Assembly: GCF_036785885.1 (NCBI RefSeq) | Contig: NC_092320.1 | Coordinates: 12,401,557 to 12,465,556 of the forward strand | From: Coffea arabica | Lineage: Eukaryota > Streptophyta > Magnoliopsida > Gentianales > Rubiaceae | Length of the DNA stretch: 64,000 bases | Direction: 5' to 3' | Part shown: one piece after another, positions 35,170 through 48,226 of the stretch | Layout: each line of letters opens with the position of its first letter | How positions within the stretch are numbered: position 1 is the first letter of the stretch | Notes under the pieces: generated by a model | The model's input: the letters and a program-made list of their open reading frames with translations, nothing else | What the model was told of the DNA's origin: nothing | The model's database searches: none | Program-made: the position numbers and the translations under genes

Positions 35170-37387
35170 CGATGTAGCAATGACACCGTGTCAAATAATG
35201 CGGCAAGTATCAATTATGTAGAAAGTGTTTAAGAATTAAAACATGGAGATGATCATGCTTTAATCTTTTTTTACTGATTAAATTGGCTTTACTAAGAAAC
35301 AGGATACATAGAGATGCAAAAGTGGTACACATGACATTGATACACAACTGAATCTGCATTAATTTTGATGTGATTCTCCTAATAAGGTGTTCTAAATTAT
35401 ACACTGGCGTATTATAACTTTGATTATTTAATATACGTAGTTAATAGCTGCCTACGCCTCAAAACTAAAATCCGTTTTTAAAAAATAGAATTGAAATATT
35501 AGAATCCGATTAACTCAATATTTCAGATAACATTATTAATAACACTCCATCTTCTCTGTAATTCTCATGGAACCACATGAAGAAAAACACTGCAACAACA
35601 TTATCTATATTAAAGTGCAAAACATATTTATCCTCACGGAAGACATACACTTGTGATTTGACTTGCCATTTACGAATATACTCTGCCAATTTGCCAGCAA
35701 TTTCAAGTAGCCAATTCGTACTTCCATTACTGCGGAAGTCATCAATTTGAATACCAACACTGTAATGGTGTTGCTTTGATCACTAGAAATTAGATAAGAC
35801 ATAAAAAAAAAAAAAAAAACTTGTTTCACCTTGTTAAAGGTGCATTATTGGGAATATAGTGCCAAATCTAGTCTCCCCACAACATAATTTTCTCAATGCT
35901 TGGCTGTTCGTTAGGCACTTGAACTTCCAGTCTTAAGTAAAGATGTCTTTTGAGTACATCCATTCTTTTGTTTTCTTGTCTGTTTGATCTTCGTTGTTCT
36001 TCTGATTGAAATGTATATGCTAAAGGTGCAAAGCGTCACCTGACTTTCCAAAACTGGTCAAACGCTTCCTTTTGTTTGTCTCTGTGGGCTGTGTGTGTAT
36101 GTGTTTTTTTTTTTTTCCTTTTTTGTCGTGTTTATATCACATATGCAGTGGAAAGAACTGTGATAATCTGTAAAACTACTATTCTCGACCTAACTTCTTG
36201 GTATCTGTCTCATTCTTCATCAGAGCCTAAGATATTGTTTAATCCAAATTCAGTATTTTTCTTTGGCTACCATGTCTGGTTCTGAAAACTTGCAATTTAT
36301 TTTTCTCACGCAGGGAAATAATGGTAGTAATCTTCAAGTTTCCTACACGATTGGCAAGCTGGTAGCGTGGCAAGGTAAAAACCAATGCTTTTTCTTCGAA
36401 AATACAACTATGGAGTGTATCCCGTGTTTCTGGAGCAAAAGAACAGAATCTAAGCAATGTATTTGACTTGCAATTTGAATACTACAGCTAGTATACCTGA
36501 TTTAATGTTTTCAATTTTTGCAAGCAACAATACGTTACCCAATAACGTCAAGAGCGATCATCCTGCAGTCTAGTGGTGGGCAAATCAAAGATTATATATT
36601 TTTTAACATAGAAAATTCACAATCATTTAATGCTTCCTTCTTCATTAAATGGACGCCCACCGTTCCTTTACTCCAAGAGTGTGCCCTGATCACTTGTATA
36701 CTTCACAGTTTACTTGTAAAACAAGTATCGGCTCTAATTTTTAAACAGTCCCCTAGGCTTTGCTTAAGAGCTATCAAATCCAATTTACTAGAATTTAAGT
36801 CGCTTCATATGTCGAATATATACACCAAGATTTTTGTTTAGCATTTTAAAGCTTTGGGTTTCAACATTTTGCACTTTCTACCTAAGTATTTGAACTAGAC
36901 CCACTATAACCTAGTTACGAATCATTCATATAAAAGTAAGTGTCATACTTTTAAGATTTGTATGTATGGTGTGAGATCAGCATTGAGCAACATGGTGTTA
37001 TCTCAAGTTAAAGTAGGACGAACATGGTGTTGTCTTTTTGAAGCTGAAGCCTTGCAACAGTTGTGTGCTAAGTTTTATGCTAAAGCTAGGGTAGGCAAGC
37101 TTTGATTGTCTAATTTGCCGTCAATATTGTAAATTTGTGACCAAACTTTTTTCTTGTAAGACATAAACAAAGAAATGATGTGATATTAAATCAACATCCA
37201 ACTCAGGCAGCTGATCGTCACTTTAATAGTTTCCTTAGGGTAGTGCCTCTTACCTATTCATCCCACTATTATCAGGTTCTCACCTCTGATTTTTTATGCG
37301 ATGAACTTTTAGCACATGAGGACGTTAAACTAGTTCAGTTTAGCTACACCACATCAATCAGACAATTTAACACGCAACAGATGCATA

Positions 37388-37418
<31 letters not shown>

Positions 37419-39304
37419 GGGGGCCAACCCTCAATACCATCACTTCAGTTTTTGTATGGTGCTCTAAAACAATAATGTTCTTTCAAGTTCTCTTAGAAGT
37501 AGGAAAGTACTGAACCAAAGTCTTCATCATCGGTCTTTCACGGTCGTCCGTTATATAGTGCAGTTCATGTTAGAGCTTCTTGTCTTGTCTTCTTTAGCAA
37601 GCTGTGTTGTAATTCCTCGTGAGCCAAGATTCTTGATTGTATATAAAGCTAAAGCTGCCACGACGTTTTGAGTTAGACAGCCTCCTAGCAGAATTTACTC
37701 TCCGTAGTTTCTCATAAAATTTAAGGAAAATTTTGTGATGATTATTTGCCCTCCCTCTATCAATGATTGAGTTTTTTTTTTTTTTTTTTTCCATCTTTAC
37801 TCATTTTTAGTACTGCTCATTATGCAAATTTTCGACGTCAACTAGTAATCTGTCCTCAAAAAAAATATTTTCTCCTATTTGGAAAAATTAAATACTTCCT
37901 GAAAAGTGGTCTGTCGAACGTGGAAGCGGCTAGAAGTCATTTATGGGATTACAAGCACATCAATAATATAAAGACACCAAGAAAGAAGGTAACACCGTTG
38001 AAAAATGTAATGGTGGACCAGTACCATCTTTCCCTATTCCTAATCTTTTTATATATATCCGATCCCCAACAGAAGGAGAAACCAAATAAACGAAAAAACA
38101 AAAAAAAAAAGGAGAAAGAAACTCTAACTTAATGTGCTTGTGTTTGGTTGTGAGGAAATTAAAGGAGATTCCTTTTCTAGTATGCCTGAAATTTCTCACA
38201 CTTTCCTTTCCTGGAATTTTGAGCTCAGCAAAATTTGCCGGACTCTGACCAAAACTTAGCTACGTACACAAGTTTGATGACTGCTTAATAGTTACTACCA
38301 TTTTTCCTTTAGTGTTTTTGTAGTCAATTAAGCATGCAAATGCAAGAAACGATAAAGTCTTAAAAGATTGTGATGAAGAACTAATTCATGGTTGTCTAAA
38401 AAATGAAGCAATTGGCACATCAAGAAGTAAAGAAAGAGAAACCATGAAGAACTTGCGTCTTTCCAATCTAACACTGTCCGATCCACATCGGTTGATCGAT
38501 AACCTTGACGTACTTTCTGACAATATTATGTCGTCTAATCAACGTCCAACTCAGTCAGAAGGACACTAAATGGACAGGATTTTAGCTTATCTTCGAATTT
38601 ACCCAACCCAAAGTGCACACAGCAATGTGTATTGCATTAACTGAAAATAGAAGTGTTCATGGACAACAAAGACAACTTTATGCTGTCTTGTATATTTATC
38701 TCGAATAAAAGTTGAAGTGTCACGGGTTGGCTTTTCATTGTCCCGCAAAGTCGTGCGGCACTAGCAAACTCGAACACAGAAGGTAGGAGATGGAGATATA
38801 CCAGTTTAGCCTTCGTGCCAAAGCGCGCCTATGATCAGACACAACCAAAAGGTTTCGAGGTAAAGAAGGAAAGTTAAGAGAACTTGGGAAGCCCTTGTAT
38901 TGCAAATGGAACTCCAATCCACGAACGATTACAAATTAAATGAGAGGGGTCTTGCCCATAACCGCTACAGTAGTCTAAATAATTATCAAGTTGCTATACA
39001 AAGCCTCACCTCTAAAACCCTGTATACGACTCTAGATCCTATCCTATCGTCTATTATGTACGAACTCTAAGCATTTCCACAATGTTCATGAAGAGAAGTA
39101 TCGAGGATTCCAAAATAATCTAGAAGAACCTCTGTACAACTCGAACATAGCCCTTATACTTCTATCAAAAGCTCTACACATTGGCCATAGCCTCTATGGC
39201 CTTTCATTTATTTGTTTCTCGTAGCAACAAAAATCATTACCGGTCTTGACTTTTTCTAGCATTACCATGAATGAGGTAGTGCATGTTCGTGGTGCCTTGT
39301 TAAT
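34154..39304. other. Long gene-poor stretch
   Basis: Five kilobases with no supported gene. It holds an (AT)n microsatellite at about 35131-35167, a TG/TA microsatellite near 37387-37418, and poly-T runs near 36106 and 37773. Many short frames on both strands have no domain resemblance. Confidence 0.45.
35131..35167. repeat. (AT)n microsatellite
   Basis: Uninterrupted AT dinucleotide run of about 18 units; likely length-variable. Confidence 0.85.
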
Positions 39305-40009
39305 TTGGATACTGGTGGACCGTGTCATAAGACACTTGGGATCCTCGGTTATATTTTTTTAGAGGCCAATTCCACTGCAATTGACATATATTGGGATTTT
39401 TCATCCGCAAAATTTGGTTTTGGCCCGGAACCGCTAGAGGGGTTCTATTTAGCTGTTGCATTTAACCAAGAACTTGTCCTGCTCCTCGGGGATTTGCAAA
39501 AGGATGTGTATAAGAAAATAGGTCCTAGCCCTGTTGCATCTAATGCGGTGTTTATTGCCAAAAGAGAGCGCATCTTTGGGAAGAGAGTATACACTACAAA
39601 GGCTCAATTCTGTGACCACGGGCCGATACATGACATCGAAATTGAGTGCGATACTGGGGGGATTAACGATCCATCTCTGGCCATCAGCTTGGATAGCAGA
39701 GCGGTGTTGCAGGTGAAGCGGCTCCGGTGGAAGTTCAGAGGGAACCAGACTATTTTGGTGGATGGACTGCCGGTGGAAGTGTTCTGGGATGTTCACAGTT
39801 GGTTCTTGGGAATGTTATGGACAATGCTGTTTTCCTGTTTCAAACCTGTCTCTCGGCTGAGATGCTGCGAAACAGAGGGTTTTCTTATTCTTTTTCCCCA
39901 AAGCAGCAGCTGTACAAAATTATTGATGCAGGAGTTAGACCGGCCGGGTGCCTTTTGGTTCAGAGTTTTAGAGAATAAGAAAATTTGTGTTAACTTTGAA
40001 TCAATTTGA
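39305..40009 (+). pseudogene. Broken DUF868 gene
   Basis: Residues ~28-165 of this frame match the plant DUF868 family, whose role is unknown: IDIYWDFSSAKFGFGPEPLE, GFYLAVAFNQELVLLLGD, KAQFCDHGPIHDIEIECDT and VKRLRWKFRGNQTILVDGLP followed by VEVFWDVHSW. Family members are usually single-exon proteins of about 300 residues. The ~80 N-terminal residues expected before the WDFSSAKF block are missing or unrecognisable. Near base 39806-39815 the homology leaves this frame (FLGMLWTML) and continues one frame over as LVLGNVMDNAVFLFQTCLSA, so there is a frameshift. After that the C-terminus no longer resembles the family. A 5'-truncated, frameshifted duplicate is the best reading; a sequencing error could explain the frameshift but not the lost N-terminus. 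Confidence 0.75.
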
Positions 40010-41449
40010 GTTGATAAAAAACTAAAGTGCTAATGACAACAAGAATTCTAGTGGTGGCATTGGATTGGCACTGAAAAAAATGTAATCGAGGATCCCAAGT
40101 GGTCATAAGAAACCTCCTGTAGGAGCTTTTGTGTCCATTTATCTAGGTATTACTATGACCAAATTTCTTGCCAAACATATGACCGATTAACACCATGATC
40201 GGAAGTGAAGTTCATGCGCAAAGTTTTCAATATGAATACAGGACCTGACAGCTTTACAATTCTTGTTACTTGATCTGTCCGTCTTACTTTTAAAACAAGA
40301 AGAGTCAAATTGCTGATGACATGTATTACCATGAATTATTGTTTGTTTTTTCTGGTTCAAGACAAGGCCCCAAGTCTTATGAGGGGGAAAGGAGAGAGGA
40401 GAGAACTTGAGAGACAGCAAAAAGACCTTTTGGTTTCTTGGCTGATATCCATACCAGCTAAGTTAGGTCCGGGGACACTTTTTGGCTCTTTGCGTCTAGT
40501 GAGATAATGATCGATGTTTGTTAAGTATTCCTCTATCCTTGAAATGTGATATATAAATTGTAATTCAAAATTTTTTCTGCTTTTTTTCTAAAAAAAAATT
40601 ATATTAGAGAAGGGATGATATTTAAAAAATACAGGATAGGAAGGGAGATTTCATCTTGGCTTCCCTCATAATGCATTGCATGATACAAAAATTTTCTTAA
40701 ATATTATTTTACTTATATTAGAAATATATTTTTCAATTATTGATTTCACATATGTTACATTAGTTTACGTGATCCTCTCGACCCTGGGTTGCCAAGAAAT
40801 CGCAACACATTTTGGGCCCAAGGAGTTGCATGAAAGAATTCATGCCTCTGAACAACCCAGTATTCGGAGCCCGGCAAAGTTGCACTTGGGTAGTTTTCTA
40901 GCTCTTTTACATGGGGCTAGATGTCTCCATCCAGACTAAGGGATGAAGGTCCAACACCCTGCTTTGTGTACCTTTGTTGTAGTCTGTCCTAGACCTTTAC
41001 AATTACTCATGTCCTACTAGACCTTTCACACTTTTAAATGTTGATCTGATTTTGGAAGAGAGCATACGATGCTAAGAATCTACAGGAATAGTTAAAGGAT
41101 ATTATCATAAAGAACGAATTTCTATTCTTTTTTGTTTTTCTATAACAAAAATGTAAATGTGCAAAGCTAGTTAGTTTTAACCTTTTAATTAGATTAGGGT
41201 GGCTATCAATAGTTCCAAGCAGAACGACCAAATTATGAAGAAGAAAAAAAAAATCTGGGGTACATCATCGAATGGTACTATAAAAAAAAAAAAAAAAATG
41301 CTAATGAAGTAAACTAGTTTATAAGAAGTAGAAGAGAAAACAGAAAAAGAGCCATCAACACAATGCCAAAATCGGCTACTAGTTTAACATTATAATGTAG
41401 CTTAGATTATTGTGTTTAATCAGCATAAGCAAACAGATAATGAAGCATA
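40010..41449. other. Intergenic, no gene recognised
   Basis: Non-coding as far as can be seen. The right-hand part is downstream of the minus-strand CASP-like gene and should include its 3' untranslated region. Confidence 0.45.
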
Positions 41450-43320
41450 TTACTGGTGCTTCAATTGTAGGAAGTGCTTTGGAGAATACAATCTAAAAAG
41501 ACCGTATGCAGAGAGCGCTGAAATGACAGCCATTGCAAGGCATGCAGCATAACCACATATTAAAGCTCCACCAATTTGGATGCAGAACCTTGTGTATTTG
41601 TCGCATACCTTCATCCACCCAAAATTACTCTGGCCGCTTACTGCAAAAACACAGCCCTGAAGAGCTGCTGAATTTGCTGCAAATACAAGGTATGCCACTG
41701 CCTGCCAATTTGTGCATGAAAATTTCAGATCAAATAATTGGTTCTCTCGTTCGAGATTTCAATCTTTCTACAAAAATGATATGAACAGGTGGGTTGTGTC
41801 AGGTTATTATACTTTTCTACGATATTTAGCTAGCGTACATCTATCAAAATTATTGTACTTCTCGAACTATTTAGTCTATCAAAAAAGGTTGCCGGCAAGC
41901 TGTGTTCCCTCTGTTGGTTTTTTGTTTGCACAAAAACTTGCCAGTATATGCCTAACTCTAACCGCTGATAAGAATAACGAGGGAAATTAAATTACGCAAA
42001 AGATGCAATATTTCTTCCTCTCTTTTAGAGCACTTGATTTTTATTTTTAATTTTTTCAGAGTACTAGATATGAAGGTATTGTTAATAAATGGGAAAGGCT
42101 TCGAGTGGAAGCAGTACTAGGCTTAGACATTTCCCTCTCAGTACGTTCTAGTGGATGATCCCTCCGACGATTGTCAAATGCATGCACCGGAAAATGACAC
42201 AAGTGGGGAAGTTAGAGGTTAGGACAGATACAACGCCATTAATTAATTCATTTCTTGATGGGGAGCCACCATCCAGCAATTATTGGAGTTGGGATTCGAG
42301 AAAAATGTTTTAATTAATGTACTCACTAAGCAGCTGTTTCATTAAATTCTGGTATGGTCACAACACTGTTGTCGATGAACCCTACGGCCAGCTTCAGTCC
42401 AGACTTAATGCGAAAAGAATCACGAGACTCTCTGATTATGTTTGGTTCAGTAGCTTTTCTACTCTGCAATGGAATTGCATCGTGATTATGTTATTCTGCG
42501 AAGAGAATCATGAGACTATGGCCATGTTTTCCAACCACTTGAGAGTAACTTTTGAGGACGAAAATTGAGAATAATTTACCCCAAAAAGATAAAAAGGAAA
42601 GTCATGTTAAAGATGGTACATAATGATTTTAATTACGTATATGTCCATCTATCTCTAAGGTGATTATTTGAAATATTATTAAGAATAATTACTGTAGTAC
42701 ATAATGTAATGTACGTGTGAGATAAAGAGATAATTAAAAAAATGTGTTTAAAAATTTATTTATAATTAAAAAAAAAAAATTTTTTGGACAAGTACTTCCT
42801 ATCCAAACACACCTGCTTCCACACAAATCATTCTTTCACCCTCAAATTAACTTTTCAAAGCAAATTCCAAGGGCAGTTTTTGCATGTCTTACCAATATAT
42901 AGAAGAGGCTGTATATCCAAATGCTTGCATTTATATTATATATATACTGAAAAATTTACCTGGTCCAATAAATAACCAAACCAAGCCAGATTTTTGCCCA
43001 TTTGGGGAAAGAGACGACTTCTTAATATTTGGAGCACATTATAGGCAGCAGCAGCCGAGGCGACCCACACCAGAATGCTGAAAAACATGGATATCGACAA
43101 CCTCGTCACTAAAAAATGATCATCAGCAGAGATTATAATAGCTGTTGGAAAGAAGGGGGTTGGGGAATGAAAGAACTCACGACAAAGCTTTGAGGTCCCT
43201 GAAGGAGGCCTTTCTGACCATGGAGTAGAAGAGAAGCTTAGTTTGTGAATCAAAAGCCACCAGACAAGCGGTCAGAACCAGTGAGGACGTCGCAAAGAGC
43301 CTAAGAACCAAAGTGTCCAT
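41450..43320 (-). CDS. CASP-like membrane protein (CASPL2-type)
   Basis: A four-helix plasma-membrane protein related to Casparian strip membrane proteins, which scaffold local cell-wall machinery. Three minus-strand exons join in frame: 43181-43320, 42960-43077 and 41450-41701, with GT-AG introns of 103 and 1258 bp, giving 169 aa. It begins MDTLVLRLFATSSLVLTACL (helix 1), continues with AFDSQTKLLFYSMVRKASFRDLKALS, then SILVWVASAAAAYNVLQILR (helix 2), LAWFGYLLDQAVAYLVFAAN (helix 3) and IQIGGALICGYAACLAMAVI (helix 4), and ends RLYSPKHFLQLKHQ. The FDSQTK, NVLQ, YLLDQ and LFRLYSPK words are typical of the CASPL2 group, closest in memory to CASPL2C. A TATATATA box lies about 235 bp upstream. Specific role unknown. 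Confidence 0.87.
42660..42813 (+). mobile_element. MITE copy, GTTTGGATTG family, in CASP-like intron 2 flank
   Basis: Lies just downstream of exon 2 of the CASP-like gene, inside intron 2. It has GAATAATTACTGTAGTACA, TGTACGTGTGAGATAAAGAG and ATTTATTTATAATTAAAA, matching the word order of the 60107-60262 copy, and ends CCTATCCAAACACACC. Boundaries approximate. Confidence 0.5.
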
Positions 43321-44642
43321 ATCTTGCTCCCTAAATATGAGCTTGGAGTTTTTTTTTTTTTTTTTGTTTCCTTATCTTACTAGGCAGCTGCTTGCGTTCT
43401 ACCATTTTATAGTACTATTCTTAGCATTTTCTCTTTCTTTCTTTTCTCTCTCTCTCTCTTTTCAGGCAAATGAAATGGGAAGGAAGATCGCTCATGAAGG
43501 GAGACTTCTGGTTATTGAAAGGTACACGTGAAGATGGGGCATCCCGTATTCAAGCTATATATAGTCTAATGAGGAATCATAGAGATTGATAGCCGACTAA
43601 TACCCACCTTTCATTACTGCATCTCAACCACAATTGCTGATTAAAAAAGAATATCGAATTATTTATGGGAAACTAAAATTAGCCTTGCCCGACTAAGATT
43701 AAAAAAAAAAATTATGAATCGAAGGCTCATTTAATTTGTTACGAATCTTTTGTCCAACTCTTTATCTCGCTTCCTTTTCCAATATCTTCGCAAATTCTCT
43801 TTTCATACTTTAAAAAAATTATGCAGTTTGAATTAGAACTCATAGTTTCAAATGGTAAAATGACTTGAAATTAATTTTTGCTATAGTTCTTTTACTGGAC
43901 CTGATGCGGTAAACCTTGAAACGGATGTCTGGCATGCAAAATTTTACGATTGACCCCGATTTTTCCTCTCTTCAGAATCGTCACAACCTTACAATTGATC
44001 ATAATCTACATGATTTATGTCGGTCTCGTGAAAGTTCAACGTTTCTTGGGTCCAATTGCAATTCTCAGAAGTATGGGAGTCAACTTGCGAACATTTACAG
44101 TTGAGCTTGGACGCCAATGTGCATGACCAGAAAAGGGGGGACAATTTATGAAAAACCGGTTTCCAAGCACAACCTCAAGTAGTCTTGATCGGTGAAAAGG
44201 ATACCAAGAAACCTTTTGCTTCGACTACCGAAAATGCTCAATGCATCTCTAAAGATATAGGGTTGGAGTGAAGACGACGTCAGATAGTTAATGAATTAAA
44301 GTACCTTAATTATTTATGATATAGAAGTTAAACAAAAAGGACATTAAGCACCTGTTTTCAATCATTCTAGTTTAATCAAATCCTTCAACAATGTATAGGA
44401 GTGCGGTTTAGTGGTCCTAATCAATGAGGTTAAGTGCATGTCTTTGCCGTACAGAGGATTTCATATCAAAACAATATACTCTTGAGTTCATATTACATGT
44501 CATATTCATTGTGCATTTATGCTACAAGAACTTCGAGGACGACAACAAAATTTTAGCACGAAACACCACTTAAGAAAGAGATTAACTAGAAAGCAAAATT
44601 CGGAGATGGAAACGAGTATCAGAATGGACATATTCTTTCCTT
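43321..44642. other. Promoter side of the CASP-like gene and 3' side of the first XTH
   Basis: Includes CTATATATAG at 43555-43564 (TATA-like for the minus-strand CASP-like gene), a poly-T near 43350 and a CT microsatellite near 43445. No gene recognised. Confidence 0.5.
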
Positions 44643-45714
44643 TCAAGAGATGGCCCTGCACTCTGGTGGAAATCCCTGTGGAAAACGCTTTGCGTCAGTG
44701 CAATAATTGTAGATCATGTAATTCTTTTCCACCCACCTTAACCTCCTTTCACCGAGTGGATCCAGCTGCTCTGACAATCACGGACTATAATTTGGCATTG
44801 ATGAAACGCAAGAAGGTTTTGCAGAAGCCAGACTGCAAGCACTTGAACTAAAACCTCTGTAGGAAGCCATAAATGGTGCTTGAGTCCAGTCAATCTTCAC
44901 CAGGCCCCCTCTTGTGGCCCACTCATCTGCGTTCCATAAACTTGAATATAGCCTCATTGGCTGGGTTTTCGGAAATGCAACACCTATGGATTCCAAGTTC
45001 TTGAAAACCCTGATGGGAATTGTATCCACAGAGAAGCTACGACAGAGGCATTGATTTCAATCATATAGCATTACTTAATCAATTCAGAATTATTAAGTAC
45101 GTTTTCTTGGATTAAATTAAAGACATATTACAGTACTTACACAACAGCTGATGGATTCCAGTGGACTGAATAAGTGTGGAAATCAGCAGTTGGTTCAAAC
45201 CATAAGTAGAACTGCTGTTCTCTTTCGCCTTTGCCCTGAGTGTACACATTGGTATGAAGTATATAAGGTTGACCGCTCAAATTTCCCAGAAACTCAAAGT
45301 CTATTTCATCGTGGATCGGTCCAATTGATGACAACTGCCAAAACATTAACACGAATTAAAGAATATGCTAAACTTTGCTGACGAATAATTTGGCTCACTC
45401 AAATATATATCAATTGGTCTTAAGCTTACGTAGTAAGCAGTGACAGTGCCAGCAGAATTTCCAGGGACTAATTTGAGCTGCATATCAATTTTCCCGAATA
45501 AATACTCTTTCTTGGATTGGAACCCTGAGCCAGAAATGTTATCCAAGGATAAAGTAAGAAGCTCCCCATTGTCGAGTATCTTTCCCCTGGAACCTCCCCA
45601 GGTTATGTCAAAATCTTGATAGAAATTATTAGCAGAAGCCACCATTGAAGAAGTGACTATTGATAAAGATATCACCAGAAGAAATGGAACGTTAATCAAA
45701 GAAAGTGAAGCCAT
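44643..45714 (-). pseudogene. XTH gene copy A with an in-frame TGA
   Basis: Secreted GH16 enzyme that cuts and rejoins xyloglucan in the cell wall (XTH; group II, TCH4-like). Exons on the minus strand: 45430-45714, 45141-45334 and 44643-45036, joining to 291 codons. A signal peptide ([20 protein letters not shown]) precedes [12 protein letters not shown]. The active site [10 protein letters not shown] (residues 103-112) is intact: nucleophile E105, acid/base E109, followed by the NLS glycosylation site. Codon 246, at 44778-44780, is TGA where relatives have Trp (AWLNQELD; here it would read SPxLSEQLD). The frame then stays open through [20 protein letters not shown] to a normal stop. Termination there removes about 45 residues, including conserved cysteines of the XET C-terminal domain. 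TATAAATT lies about 105 bp upstream. Either a recent pseudogene or a truncated enzyme. Confidence 0.85.
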
Positions 45715-45817
45715 TGATTAACACTTCGTTCAACCGAAACAAGTACAGTGACTGTATTAGCGTTCAGAAGGGAAAATAAAGTCCTGTTACTGATGGTTTA
45801 ATTGCACAGAGGTTCCA

Positions 45818-45825
45818 ATTTATAG
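45818..45825 (-). promoter_or_regulatory. TATA box of XTH copy A
   Basis: TATAAATT on the minus strand, about 105 bp before the start codon at 45714. Spacing is typical for a short 5' leader. Confidence 0.55.
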
Positions 45826-47055
45826 AGAATTGAACGGTAGCATCGGGAAAAAAGGTAGCTCTGAAACTCTGGGAAAAAGTCACTTAGAAATGGGAGTATA
45901 ACACACTATTTGTAAGTTGTGAACAGCTGTGGAGGTAAGCATAACGCATAAATTTTTATTATTATTATTTTTTTTGATCCCCAGTGTGGATGGTCATCAA
46001 AGCTGTAAGCTGTTGTCGACTCATAAGACTACTAGTAGGAGAATTATCTAAAGAGAGAGTGTCTCGATATTGGAGATTGTTTCTTTCTGCCGACTCTGCT
46101 TCTTCTCTGAAGCTCTGAAGTCATGCATGCAGAAGTTGAGGAGTACGTGTCATGTCTTTGTGAGCTGCTCTGTTTTGTGTTGCAGATACACTTTTTTTTT
46201 ACAGTATAAAAAGACAGATCAGGTCCATACTCCATCTAGAGCTTTGGGTTGGAGAATCATCAACCGAAAATTAAACAAAGAAATCAGACAGAGTAAATAT
46301 TGGAAATGACAATTGAATGGACATCATTTTGGACTAAACTACGCGAGTTCAATTATATACATAGCTTGGAGGTCTGGTAATTACAATGTGGCGTATGCTT
46401 CATGCCTGGTTTTGTGTCATGGTTGGAGTTTAATTTGAGCATTTTGGGTTTCATTTTCATTTTCTTCTTTCTCGAAATCGGTTGTTTTCTTTTTAGTTCT
46501 TGTGAACTAGAATGCGAGTTATCCTTTTGAACAAAAGTACAATGAAGCGGGGGCAGTTGGCATTTTCTCGGCTCGCACCAGTTCAACTCATCTTCAATCT
46601 GCAATGGGGACACGTCACTTGCCCAGTGGAATTCACATCACTTGCCCAGTGGCAGTATCATCATTACTGTTACGCGTTGAAATCTTTACGAACTTCATTG
46701 TTTTTGACCCTTTTTCAAATCGATCATATGGACCAGAGATTTCTTTTTCAATAAGGGGGACTCTGATTTCCGAATCAAGGAAGAAGGGAGACCTCTGTTT
46801 AGCTGATACATTTCCTACATACTGCATGCTACTGTTACCATACTGGGTTTTTATTTCAGTTGTGATTCTCCAATTTAAAAAGTAATAATCAATTACTTCC
46901 GTTTTATTTCACAAATTCATATTCACAAGTATTTAACTCCACGGTACATTTTGACAAAAAGTGTAGTATACTAAATGTCGATAAATGTACCAAAACTAAA
47001 GAATCAATTCGGGGCGGGGGTTATTAACTATGGGAGAAGTAACAGTCACAATTCT
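45826..47055. other. Spacer between XTH copies A and B
   Basis: About 1.2 kb with no gene recognised; short frames only. Confidence 0.5.
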
Positions 47056-48115
47056 TTAGGCTGTGGAGTTGTTGGCGGTGCATTCTGGAGGGAAGCCCTG
47101 AGGAAAACGCTTGGCATCTGTACAATAATTGTATATCATGTAATTCTGCTGCACCCATTTCAGTCTGGCTTGACTGGTGGCATCAAGTTCCTGAGAGAAC
47201 CATGGCTTGGTGGAGTTTGATCCACAAGAAGATCTCCCAGAGCTCCATACACAAGCATCGGCCTTGAAATCTCTCAAGGAAGCAGTAAAGGGAGACTGTG
47301 ACCAGTCAGTCTTGACAAGGCCGCCTCTTGTGGCCCAGTCTTCTGCATCCCATAGACTAGCGTATACCTTCATCGGCTGGTTCTTCGGATATGGAATCCC
47401 CCTTGCTTCCAAATTCTTGTACACTCTAATTGGTGTGCCATCAACATAAAAACTATAAAAACGAAAACAAAGACAAAAGGTTGGTTAATTAATTAAAAGG
47501 AATAACAAAAGGCTATGAAAAATTTCGTTAAGCATGTCAAGACTTACAGGATTGAGCGGGGATTCCATAAAATGGAATAGGTATGAAAATCAGCAGTGGG
47601 GTCGAACCAGGCGTAGAATTGTTGCTCTTTATCCCCCTTGCCTTGAGCATATACATTAGTGTGAACAATATAAGGATCGCCACTAAGATTTCCCAAGAAT
47701 TCGAAGTCTATCTCATCGCGGGTTGAACCTGGTGAAGATAACTGCATGTTCAACAAAAAGTTAATAAACGAAGTTACCAAAATATGTAAATTTTGATGAA
47801 AGATGAACTTACGTAATATGTTGTGACGGTGCCAGCAGAGTTGCCAGGGACGAGTTTGAGCTGCATATCGATTCTTCCAAACAGGTACTCATTCTTGGAT
47901 TGTACGCCTGATCCGGAGGCTTTGTCAAGGGAAAGGGTGAGAAGCTTCCCATTGTTGAGTGTTTTGGCACGGCCATCGCCCCAGGTGACCGCAAAATCTT
48001 GATCGAAGTTGCCAGCCAAGATAGATTGTGAAGAATTGAAGAAGGCAACAATTATCAGCAGCAAAAATAAACTAGGATTCCAAGAACAGCAAAAATCAAA
48101 AGCCATTAGTCGCAA
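47056..48115 (-). CDS. XTH gene copy B (catalytic motif His replaced by Arg)
   Basis: Xyloglucan endotransglucosylase/hydrolase, GH16, secreted to the wall. Exons: 47813-48115, 47548-47741 and 47056-47452. The frame opens with two Mets; MAFDFCCSW at 48106 fits better and gives 294 aa (297 aa from 48115). The hydrophobic [20 protein letters not shown] is the signal peptide. The active-site motif reads [10 protein letters not shown] instead of the family's [10 protein letters not shown]; the two catalytic Glu and the Asp are present (E108, D110, E112 from the second Met), followed by the NLS glycosylation site. The C-terminus [20 protein letters not shown] is complete. TATATATA lies about 115 bp upstream. 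Coding capacity is intact; whether the His-to-Arg change affects activity is unknown. Confidence 0.9.
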
Positions 48116-48226
48116 TACTAAAAGGGTTGTTAGTGTTGGATAGGATCAGGGATATGGTAGGGCAATTGACTTGTTGCTATGAAGTCTGTTTCAACTTAAT
48201 TGGACAGGATGAGTCCTGGCTTAGCC

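Noticed and set aside
44519-44851. Plus-strand 110-codon frame over XTH copy A exon 3
   Set aside because: Antisense shadow of the XTH coding exon; composition explained by the minus-strand gene.
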